NCBI GenBank assembly: GCA_030407315.1
Contig: JALQPE010002064.1
Coordinates: forward strand, 1 to 64,000
From: Asparagopsis taxiformis
Taxonomy: Eukaryota > Rhodophyta > Florideophyceae > Bonnemaisoniales > Bonnemaisoniaceae
DNA: 64,000 nucleotides
Reading direction: 5' to 3'
Each line of letters starts with the position of its first letter. The first letter of the stretch is position 1. The notes under the pieces were generated by a model. That model saw only the letters and a list, made by a program, of their open reading frames with translations, made no database searches and was not told the DNA's origin. The translations under genes and the position numbers were made by a program. Shown here in pieces: positions 55,867-64,000 of the stretch.

Positions 55867-55986
55867 GAGAGAAAGAAGAAGGAGATGGAACAGAAGAGAA
55901 GAGGTGGCAGACGAAAGGAGTAGAACGAAGGAAACGGAAGAGCACGTGAGGAAAGAGATGACGCGCGAGGACGCGCTGTGATGTTA

Positions 55987-55997
55987 GTCGGGGGGAG
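55987..55997 (+). other. Polypurine tract of element B
   Basis: GTCGGGGGGAG immediately before the 3' LTR, the expected position for plus-strand priming. Confidence 0.75.
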
Positions 55998-56786
55998 TGT
56001 GATGCAATTTATGTTGCAAGCGCGCGCGCGGGTCGGAGCGATGCGTCGCGTTGAGTCCGCGTGCATCCGCGTTTAGTTAGTTAGTAAGCGAGCGTACGCG
56101 TGGCGATACAATTACGTGTCACGGCGCGCTTGCGCGAACGCGTACGATTGCGAGCTTGGCGCCACGTGTAGCGCCTTTTGCGAATTTCCCTTTATTTTCC
56201 CTTTTTGGTTTTTTTATGACGAAAGTCTTTTTCCCAAATATTTCCCTTTTTGCGTGCGAGCGAGCGGCCGCCGGCCGGCCGCGCAAGGACAACCTGTCCT
56301 TAGTAGTTAGCTATTAATGGTCGTTTCGCCTCGCACCTTACCAATAAACAGCCAGCATCTTCGCAGCTACGAGTTAAGCGTTTAGCGAATCGCGAGGACC
56401 GATTGCGTTGAAACGTTGCGTGCGGGTTGCTCACGATCGCCGACGTTCGCGTGCGCGCTGCGCATAAACCGATCGTCGAACCGCGTCGCACCGCGATAGC
56501 GCGCGTTGCGTCGCACGCCACTAGGCCAGGGATTTACGACCCCTGTGTGGATCGCGTTGTGCTCGAGTTTACTCGGTGATCTCACCCTGAGATCACGGCT
56601 TGCGCCGGCCCGCGAATCCCGTGTTGCGATCGTTCCCTACGCGTTCCGCCGTTGTACCACCCGTTCGCCAGCGCGACCGAGCGACGCGCGAACGCAAGTT
56701 CAACCAGCGCGTTACGGTTCACCTCGCCTTGACACGGCTGCAATTCTAGAACTCCCTTAGCGATCGCCACCCCGGCTGGTCCTACA
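55998..56786 (+). repeat. 3' LTR of Ty3 element B
   Basis: 789 bp, TGTGATGCAA to TCCTACA, followed by target duplication GTGAA. Confidence 0.97.
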
Positions 56787-56791
56787 GTGAA

Positions 56792-59416
56792 GACGTTCTT
56801 CGTTCCTAACTGGAGGCAGACAGCCTGGAAGAACTTCGACGCAAATTGTGGACCGTTATCGGATAGTAATGTCCGTGGAGGACCATACTTAAACACCCAA
56901 TGTGTACAAAAGGCTACTGCCACATGGTAAGCCGTAATGCTTCGCAGGGGCACCACTTGGGTGAGCTTGGTAAAGCGACACGAAATCACCAGTAGGTGCA
57001 CGTTACCTTTCTTGGTACGAGGTAGAGGACCGAGGAGGTCAATTGCAACGTCATCCAATGGTGTGGTAGCTGGGAACAGCTGGAGGGTACTCGCATGTTT
57101 GCGCAACCGTAATCGGTTTCTCGCACACGCTGAACAGCGTTCAACCGTTCCGGTTATGTCCGCAGCCATTGCAGGCCAGTAGTAAGATAGGCGCATCGTG
57201 TCGTACATGCGGTTCTGACCAGGATGTCCTGCCAATATGCCGTGGTGGCACATCGTCAATAGACGTTGCCGTAAGGCTTTAGGTACTACGATTTGGGATG
57301 ACCCATCCAGTCTGGACTTCCTACAAAGGACACCGTCTTCATCTTCGAAGAAGAGAGAGTCAGACTTCTGCGAGGCCAGGGCCTGTTGACAGAAGTCGTC
57401 CGTTCGTTGCTCTTCGAGCCACTCTTGGAGAGTTATCGGGCTGAAGCTTTCCGTTCGCGGATGAGTTGTCAAGACGGGTGTACCGTTGCGATTAGGCGCC
57501 TCCTTGGCGTGATCTCTTGCTAGAGAAAGGTCGTAGAACCAAACATCAGTATCATCATCCAAGGATGTTTCACCTTGCGGTGCGTGCGTGGCCAACAGAG
57601 TTGGTATTTCATCGTCAATAGTGACGGGCGTCTCGCCGTTAGTTTCAACACGCGAAAGGGCGTCCGGTAGTTGGTGAACCCGACCGGGTCGATAGACTAT
57701 TTGATAGTCAAATTCCGCAAGTCGGAGGCGCCAACGGCAGAGTCTCCCTGAAGGGTCGTTGATGTTCATGAGCCAACGCAGTGCGTTATGGTCCGTCCGG
57801 ACTACAAACTTTGTTTGCTCCAAGTATGGACGTAGGATAGTGACAGCCCATACGACGGCTAGACACTCACGCTCCGTAGGGGAGTAACCTCTTTCAGGTT
57901 TAGTCAGCGTACGCGACCAATAGCCAATTGGCTTGAGATCGTTCTCTTCCCCTTGCTGCTGAAGCAGAGCGCATCCTATTTGGTATGCGGAAGCGTCCGT
58001 GTCTACGGTGTAGGGTTGACCCAACTCGGGTAGAGCCAGTATCGGCGGTTTGATCATGACCTCTTTGAGAGCGTTGCACGCGCGCTGTTGGTCCTCGGTA
58101 GGAGGTTCTTTCCCGAATTTAGGGAGGCTGTCTTTGGTCAGCATTTCGTTCAAGGGGTGCGCAATTGCGGCATACCCTTTGATGAATCGTCGAAAGACGC
58201 CACAGCTTCCGAGGAAGGATCGCATTTGCGTAGGCGTTTGCGGAAAGATCGCGTCAGCGATAGCCGAAGTGGCGTTCTGTGCAACAGCTAGCTTTCCTGG
58301 CATCACGACATGTCCCAGGTAATCAACCTTCTTTTCGAAGAAATGACACTTTGTCAACTTCAGGGTGACACCTGCTTCCCGTAGGAGGGAGAGTACTTGG
58401 TCCACATGGTGGAGATGTTCGGCCTCGTCCCGAGAGAATACGATTACATCGTCTAAGTAAATCAGACAGGTCTGCCAGCGAACGCTGCTAAGAATAATGT
58501 CGATGGCACGTTGAAACGTTGCCGGAGCATTCTTTAAGCCAAAAGGCAAACGCTTGAAGCGATATGTCCCCAAGTGGGAGGTGAATGCCGTTTTATCACG
58601 GTCGTCCTGTGCAACAGGGATCTGCCAATAGCCAGAATTACAATCCAATGTGGTGAATACTTGAGCATCTCCGAGGGAGTCAATACAATCATCCATTCGT
58701 GGAAGGGGGTACACATCATTGACAGTTATGTCGTTAAGACTCCTGTAGTCGACGCAAAAGCGTAATTTACCATCCTTCTTCGGGACAAGAACCACTGGGC
58801 TAGCCCATTCGGAGGTCGACGGTTCGATCACTCCTTTTTCCAGCATGCTGGTTATTTCCTTACGGGCAATCTCTCGACGAGCGGGTCCCATCCGGTAGGG
58901 TTGTTGCCGTCTAGGCTTGCTCCCTTCGACTATGTCGATTCGGTGTTCCGTAGCGCGGATGTCCCCTAGGGATCCATCCCACATAGACTCGTGTCGAGAT
59001 AGCATGCTAAGGATGCGTTCCCTCAACGGGATTTGACCAAGGTGGTCCAGAGAGACTTCTTGCTTCCAGCTTGATGGTTGGGTGGCCTCGGCCTCTTGCT
59101 CCTGATGGAGAGTAGTCACCATAGTGGAGGCCTCTTGGGAGGAAGGGGTAGAACGGCTGAGAGCCATGGGGCGCATTGGCCGTTCGGGTGCCCGGAGGGC
59201 ATAGCCTATAATGGTTCCTTTAGGGAGGTACTTGTCGGAGGTACCGAAGTTAGTTAATATAGTCAGGAATTCCTGTCGCGGGATGACTTCCGCAACCCCG
59301 TTCGGGATAGAGACACGATGTCGGTGAAGGATCCGATCTCTCGGTGAGAGTATACTCAAGCCGCCACCGGCGCATACAACAGTAGTTGTTACTTGACTCC
59401 ACAGAGGAACATTCAC
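56792..59416 (-). pseudogene. Ty3 element A Pol: RT, RNase H and integrase N-terminal part
   Basis: Minus-strand frame from 59416 to the element B insertion. Motifs: TLDCNSGYWQIP, FGLKNAPATFQ, YLDDVIVFS (RT); VDTDASAYQIGCALL, TERECLAVVWA, RTDHNALRW (RNase H); GHPGQNRMYD to CSACARN (integrase zinc finger); PLDDVAIDLLGPLP and LLSDNGPQFASKFF (integrase core). It is in the same frame as the protease segment upstream, with only a TAA codon (59422-59420) between. The frame stops being Pol at 56792, where element B enters. Confidence 0.88.
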
Positions 59417-59419
59417 ACT

Positions 59420-60160
59420 TTATGACAACCGAATGCCATGAGGCTGGCGGTCTAAGTTAATCCCATTAGAGGGTCGCGAGGCATCCACGTAGCATGAAAG
59501 GGTGGGGGATGTTTTACGCGTAGGCGACATCACTAGGATAGCTATCGACCCGCCGTCGTGAATATCAATTCGTTGGGCCCGGCACCTAATTGCGTCTACG
59601 TGGGTATTCATTGCCCCAGTTCCCAAGATGAGGGGTACGGCCAACTTAGGCGCGACGAAGAATTCTTCCTCAAAGGACTTGTGGCCTAACTGTAAGGACA
59701 GTATTATCTTGCCTTTTATCCGAAGAGGATTGCCGTTAGCATCGGCCAGTTGCGGAACTTTCCCCGTAGGGACTTGGAATTGTTCCCAATTTGTGGGTAA
59801 GCTCCTTTCATGGATGACCGATGGTCCGGACCCGGTGTCCATCACCATACGCATGGGCGTGAGAATTGACGGATCGAGTCCGATGGAACCCATTACTACG
59901 TAATGGGCGGCCTTAAGCAGGCATGAGGCTTTCGGCCTTGAGGTTCGAGTCCCTGTGGGGGAACCCGAAGGGGTTGGTGTCTGGGAAAGACTTTGGTCCC
60001 TAGAGGGAGTTGCAGCCTTTTCCTGCGGAGGTGGTTGTGGTGAGATGTCCACCGAGTAGCGTAATCGCTCCACCTCCTGACGGGGGTGCGACACCTCACT
60101 CCCCGTCATTAGTTTTCCGACGACGTGTCGGAGTCGTCGGAGGTTCCAAGGCGTCGGCAA
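59420..60160 (-). CDS. Ty3 element A protease region of Pol
   Basis: A 246-residue frame. VMDTGSGPSVIHE gives the aspartic protease DTG motif near residue 110, and VPLILGTGAMNTHVD matches the second conserved protease segment (ILG). It overlaps the end of the zinc-knuckle Gag frame by about 65 bases in another frame, compatible with Gag-Pol frameshifting. It ends with an in-frame TAA before RT. Confidence 0.75.
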   Translation of the reverse strand: MPTPWNLRRLRHVVGKLMTGSEVSHPRQEVERLRYSVDISPQPPPQEKAATPSRDQSLSQTPTPSGSPTGTRTSRPKASCLLKAAHYVVMGSIGLDPSILTPMRMVMDTGSGPSVIHERSLPTNWEQFQVPTGKVPQLADANGNPLRIKGKIILSLQLGHKSFEEEFFVAPKLAVPLILGTGAMNTHVDAIRCRAQRIDIHDGGSIAILVMSPTRKTSPTLSCYVDASRPSNGINLDRQPHGIRLS

Positions 60161-62029
60161 CGTCTTGAGCCGTTACGGAAGATCCGTTACGTTCCAAAAC
60201 GTCTCGCCTCAGAGGACCCAATTTGGGATGATTTTCGTCATCGGCGAACGCAACCATGCGTGTTGGAGGGTTTGACCGTTGGAGCACGGCTTTAGGGTAA
60301 TCCCTTTTTCGGTTGAACCGATTGGACTGGCGCTGTTGGCGGCGCATAACCTGCTCCGGTTCTTGCTGGTAAGCGTAGTTCGCAAAGGCGAAGTAAGTTC
60401 CCACTGAGGGTGGTAGGTAAGGACAAGTGTATAACACGTGCCCCGGTTGGCGACAGCCAGAGCATCTCCAAGTAACAGCCCCTTCGGGGATCATACTCTC
60501 AGCGAGTTTAAGATGTTCTCCCGTTAGGGTAGGGGCCTGCATTGGCGCGCCCATTGGGTTCCCGGTAGGGGAAGGTAAGGTCGGCGGCGGGTCCGCGGTA
60601 TCACAGCCGGTTCTCCGGGTACGGTAGCGAGCAACGCTTTGCGTTTACGGTCCGCGATTTCCCGAGTAGGGTAAGCCTTAGGTTTCGCGGGTAGCGATGC
60701 TCTTAAAGAGTCCCCGAGTCCTTTAGCAAGGTTACGGACAGCAAGAAAATCTTCTCCGCCACTGCGGCCTATAGTCACCTTGACGGTGTGTTTAACCTCT
60801 GGGCGTAGGCCCTTGAGGTAGTAGTTGACCAAGTCTCTTTCCGAGAAGACGTTCGCACACAGGAGTGCAGCGTCCTGCAGTCTGTCTGCGTATGCAGCTT
60901 CGTCTTCATCCGGCCCTTGCCGTATACGCGTTACTGCGTCATATGCGTCCGCTAGGACATTGTCCGTTGCGTAGCGAGCCAGAAGGGCGTTAACGGCTTG
61001 AGGCCAAGTGATCTGCTGATGCAGGTGGTTGAGAAGCTTGCGCTTTCGCGCCTCAGCGGCGATAAACCCGTTGAGGTTCTCCTTCCAGGAAATACTTGAG
61101 TAACTTGGTAGCTTCTCCCTCCGAGACTCCGCATGAATCACATGCATCTTGAAATTCCGCGAGGAACCGGAGGATATCGATGGGTTCCGTACCATCGAAC
61201 GGCGTGAATGACGCGTTGAAATTACGGATCTTCTCCGTTAGCTTATACAAGCTTCTTGATTTACCCATTGGGGTATCGGTCGTTAGGGACTTGTTCTTGA
61301 GTCGGTAGTACCGATAGGAGACCACTAGGTCGAACGCGGGTTCGCGGGCCTTCAAAGGCACTAAGCCTTCCTCAAGAGGTCCTTCTTCATCATCCCACGA
61401 GGGGTTTTCCGGTGCAGATCCGGTGGCACGAGTGTGCTGTCTCGTGCGAGAGATATTCCCTGTTTGGGATAGTGATTCGGCGAGGGCGTCGACACGGTCC
61501 GACAGGTGTCGGGTTGCTTCTGCGACTTGATCCAATCGGGGATCTTCTTCGTCCCCCTACCGGATGTAGGGTCAGGGAAGTCAGCTCGGATTCGGCGAGC
61601 AGGAAACTCCTGTTGTCCTAATGGACTGGCACTAAAGCCGTGAATCGAAAGCTCCTCCAGACGAGTTTCCAAAAGGGACACGCGCTTAGCGAATTCGGCT
61701 TTGACCTGATTCCAGGTTTCCGCTAGGAACTCGGCGTCCCGATCTTGGGTGGCTTCTCGGCTGGCGGCCATCAGCTTTGGCTCGACCAGTTCCATGACGG
61801 TTTCGACCGTAGCGTCTACGATTTCCGCCCTGCGGTCTTGAACAGTCTTCTCGACGACGGTGCTGAATTCAGCCTTGAATTCTTCCAACCGTTCGTTGAA
61901 GATTCGATCGGCTCGGTCTTGCAGGGTGTTAATCACCACGCCTTCTTCGGCGATCAGATCCGAATCGGATAAGTCGCTGGCAGGCGCTATGTCCTCAATA
62001 GAGGGTCCCGCTGTAGGGTTACGAGGCAT
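60096..62029 (-). pseudogene. Ty3 element A Gag (three frameshifts)
   Basis: ATG 62029. Segments in alternating frames: coiled-coil N-terminus (RADRIFNERLEEFKAEF) to about 61555; capsid region (RYYRLKNKSL, FQDACDSCGVSEGE) to about 61080; a second capsid segment (DEDEAAYADRLQDAALLCANVF) to about 60540; and the zinc knuckle CSGCRQPGHVLYTC. The first shift falls at the C5 run 61553-61557 (G5 on the sense strand). One more base there restores the downstream frame. The alternating +1/-1 pattern suggests indel decay or assembly error in an old element. Confidence 0.75.
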
Positions 62030-62087
62030 CGTGAAGATGATTGTGAAGGAAAATTTCTCTCAAAGAGACTTACCCGAGGGTACAAGG

Positions 62088-62105
62088 TTCTAGGTCGAGA
62101 GACCA
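62088..62105 (-). other. Primer-binding site of element A
   Basis: On the sense strand TGGTCTCTCGACCTAGAA starts one base after the 5' LTR. It is the same 18 bases as in element B. Confidence 0.6.
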
Positions 62106-62106
62106 A

Positions 62107-62786
62107 TGTAGCAGGTAGAAAATCCGCTAGAGCGGCAAACCACCCGACAGGTGTCCCGAGCCTCGGTAGAGGAAGTGGTAGAGCAGATGAACCTTATAGG
62201 TACCCAGCGGGTAGTCTCGTGAGAGAGAAGGTGTCGTTACCCGGAGGGGGTTGTGTGACAAAGGGGTGCTCACGCGAGAGGCGTATTAATGGAGCAAGAT
62301 GACGTAATCCGTCGAGCTGTTGGCTAACCCTAAGGTTTTCCCGGAGGGGTTGAACAATAGGTATGCGAACACTGTTCCTGTGGGTCGTAATTCCACTTGA
62401 GTTTACGTTACTCTAGAAACCGTGCCTACTGGCTATTCCAGTGGCCGTTTTATACTAAGTCTACTGTAAGCTAGGTTAGTGGTTAGGAATAAATATCCAG
62501 TTAGTGACCATCAGAACCCAATTACTGGCGCTCGCCTACCCGCGAGGTTATTGCCAATAGGCTTACATTGTAATGTATGGCTGATCAGCCTAAGTTAAAT
62601 TTTGCCCCTTGTGGGGTCTTGGCCGGGGCCGATAGGCCCGGGTGGGGGTATTTGTCAGCCTTAGCTGGTCCAAGTATAGGAAACACGCCAGTTGGCTGGT
62701 GCCTTCTGATTGGCACATCCCGTAAGTGGGTACCCAATAGGGAAGCGACACGGCTCGATCAGCGAGGACCGCCAGGCGGTACGACA
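62107..62786 (-). repeat. 5' LTR of Ty3 element A
   Basis: 680 bp, followed outward by target duplication CAAAA. It has several one-base gaps relative to the 3' LTR. Confidence 0.95.
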
Positions 62787-62882
62787 CAAAACCTCAATCT
62801 AACCAGGCACCAAGAACAAACCATCGACCATTTTGCGACAGCAACTCAAGATTTTCTCTCTCAGTCACCAGTCTTTCCATGA
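62787..62882 (+). CDS. DIRS-like tyrosine recombinase, C-terminal part
   Basis: The recombinase frame resumes after the CAAAA duplication and ends with TGA at 62880-62882, adding about 30 polar residues (NLNLTRHQEQTIDHF and so on). This confirms the insertion point of element A. Confidence 0.75.
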   Translation, partial: QNLNLTRHQEQTIDHFATATQDFLSQSPVFP

Positions 62883-63564
62883 AGTACCTACCCCTTCCAG
62901 CCCTAGGTCGTTCATGCTAAGGAGAGCGCCTATCGAGGTATGAACAACCCGCCAAGGATTACACCCGTCTACCTGCAATGACTTGTCGCGTGCACACGGA
63001 GCCGTACTCCGCACGGCCAGCATGCATAAAAACGCTGAGCCCCTGAGCAGAGGGCAGTGGGTGCACAGCTGCCCCAAGTTGACCGACACCATCGACCACC
63101 GCGCCAGTCCACACGCCTCTCGCAAGCGTAGTTGGCATTTGGCTTGCCGAGCATCTGACACCTCCTGCACAGACACTGTAATGGTTGCTGTTTGCTTGTG
63201 GAGCGTGGAAGGTCGCCGACGCTGAAGAAATTTCAGCCGTCCAGTGGAAGGTAGAGGCGCTGGGAACACGCATGTCGCTAGAGTCATTGCGTCCCACTCT
63301 TTCATCAACCCAGCTGCCCATACTTGGGCACTGGCCCTTAGCTCGCAGCGCAGAACCCACTTGCTCTCAAGTAAGTTGGGTATTGGGGCCAACCGCTACA
63401 CGCTCAGGCAGGCCTCTCGGTCTGAAGGACTACAGAACTCCTACCCCCAGTAGCTGTCCGGAACGTTTCCCGTAAACCCGGCAGTTGTACTGCGTTCTAC
63501 TCATGATCTTATCGAGGTTTACATCGAGTGTTGGGCGTTGAACGGAAGCGAAATGACGTTAAGA
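62883..63564. other. 3' tail of the DIRS-like element
   Basis: No gene supported. The terminal or circle-junction repeats of the element should lie here and at 33144-33533. I see only weak similarity (GGAGCG...TTAA near 33155 against GGAAGCG...TTAA near 63544). Confidence 0.5.
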
Positions 63565-63827
63565 TTTGTTATGTTGTCTATCATATTGAGTGATTGTTGC
63601 CGGTGCGATATTAAATCACTATTGACTTGTTTACAGCTGTTTAACATGTGTTGTTTACAGTAGATCTGCTCTTGTGCTCTTGCAACAGAGATGTTCCCCT
63701 CTCAGCCGTTGCTGACACATCATTTGTATTGCAGCATTCGTCAGGGAACGCACACCATGCCAATACTGAATTGCATAAGAGTAAGAAACTGTTTGTGTTA
63801 CTGTTTAATAAAGACATCGAAGTGATA
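63565..63827 (+). repeat. 3' LTR of the copia element, second part
   Basis: Matches 28242-28502 with a few substitutions and small deletions. Together with 33063-33143 it rebuilds an LTR of about 344 bp. Confidence 0.88.
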
Positions 63828-64000
63828 ATGTAGACAATGTGCAATACTGAGAAATGTCTCATCCTCCCAATCTAAAATATCGAGTATAATTACGTGTACT
63901 GCGGATCATTAGGACACGTAATTGCTCTCCTTTGATAATTAGTACAGAAGATAGAAAGCAAAGGATTACATTCACTATATAAAGCCCTTCCTCTACGTCC
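63828..64000. other. Flank beyond the copia element
   Basis: A/T-rich, no gene. TATATAAAG at 63976-63984 could be a TATA box of a gene or element starting outside the window. Confidence 0.35.

Larger units (their letters stand above)
43473..56786 (+). mobile_element. Ty3/gypsy element B (chromovirus-like)
   Basis: LTRs 43473-44262 and 55998-56786, target duplication GTGAA at 43468-43472 and 56787-56791. Sense gag and pol on plus, a long antisense gene before the 3' LTR. It is visibly more GC-rich than the elements around it. It is the youngest layer of the nest. Confidence 0.97.
38087..62786 (-). mobile_element. Ty3/gypsy element A (chromovirus-like), interrupted by element B
   Basis: Complete ends. 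LTRs are 62107-62786 (5') and 38087-38772 (3'), with target duplication CAAAA at 38082-38086 and 62787-62791. The insertion splits the DIRS-like recombinase gene. Sense genes run on the minus strand, and an antisense gene lies next to the 3' LTR. Element B (43473-56786) splits the integrase. Confidence 0.95.
33144..63564 (+). mobile_element. DIRS-like tyrosine-recombinase retrotransposon
   Basis: Lies between the two halves of the copia 3' LTR. Gene order is ORF1, RT, RNase H, tyrosine recombinase, as in DIRS/Ngaro elements. No target-site duplication is seen, as expected for recombinase-mediated insertion. I could not identify the terminal repeats with confidence. Its own DNA covers 33144-38086 and 62787-63564, and the rest is the Ty3 nest. 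Confidence 0.8.
28154..63827 (+). mobile_element. Ty1/copia retrotransposon, interrupted in its 3' LTR
   Basis: The 5' LTR, gag-pol and the first 81 bp of the 3' LTR lie at 28154-33143. The rest of the 3' LTR resumes at 63565. The 30.4 kb between is younger nested elements. I could not find a clear target-site duplication: AGCCA precedes and ATGTA follows. Confidence 0.85.

Noticed and set aside
56582..56786. Extension of element A Pol by about 68 codons
   Set aside because: It is the LTR of element B read on the minus strand.

Overview
This is nuclear DNA of a eukaryote, and almost all of it is mobile DNA. The evidence is LTR retrotransposons with chromodomain integrases, a DIRS-like tyrosine-recombinase retroelement, a CACTA/Plavaka-type transposase, GT-AG introns and a SET-domain gene. 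No ordinary host gene, tRNA, rRNA or CRISPR array is visible. The taxon cannot be fixed by reading alone. The pol sequences look algal or protist (a red alga is a weak guess), while Plavaka-type transposases are best known from fungi.

Region 1 (1-20530) is a giant imperfect palindrome with arms of about 5 kb (1-5007 and 15697-20530) around a 10.7 kb centre. Each arm carries a gene fusing a DNA amino-methyltransferase (DPPY) to a SET domain. The gene is bounded by a ~200 bp palindrome-rich terminal repeat, called TR200 here. The two gene copies carry different lesions. The centre holds a coiled-coil protein gene (5698-7983), a convergent Plavaka-like transposase gene (8061-11102, minus), a tandem microexon array that reads through in frame (about 11848-12822), 24-bp and 43-bp tandem arrays, and a truncated Ty3 element (13827-15696) that cuts off the right-arm gene.

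Region 2 (20521-26418) is a second TR200-bounded unit. Direct repeats built from TR200 and a ~190 bp spacer flank a 1318-residue protein with a ParB/sulfiredoxin-like domain and a C-terminal 2-oxoglutarate/Fe(II) dioxygenase-like domain. The same repeat family therefore carries a possible DNA-methylation writer and a possible oxidising enzyme. This is the best candidate in the window for an undescribed system. Region 26419-28153 holds no convincing gene, but ends in a subterminal array whose terminus is shared with 13826.

Region 3 (28154-63827) is a four-level nest of retrotransposons. A Ty1/copia element (LTRs 28154-28502 and 33063-33143 plus 63565-63827) is interrupted in its 3' LTR by a DIRS-like element (33144-63564). 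The recombinase gene of that element is interrupted by Ty3/gypsy element A (38087-62786, sense strand minus, TSD CAAAA). The integrase of A is interrupted by Ty3/gypsy element B (43473-56786, sense strand plus, TSD GTGAA). Both Ty3 elements carry a long antisense gene between pol and the 3' LTR, and the two antisense proteins look distantly homologous. Many long frames are broken by single-base indels. These may be real decay or residual assembly error.
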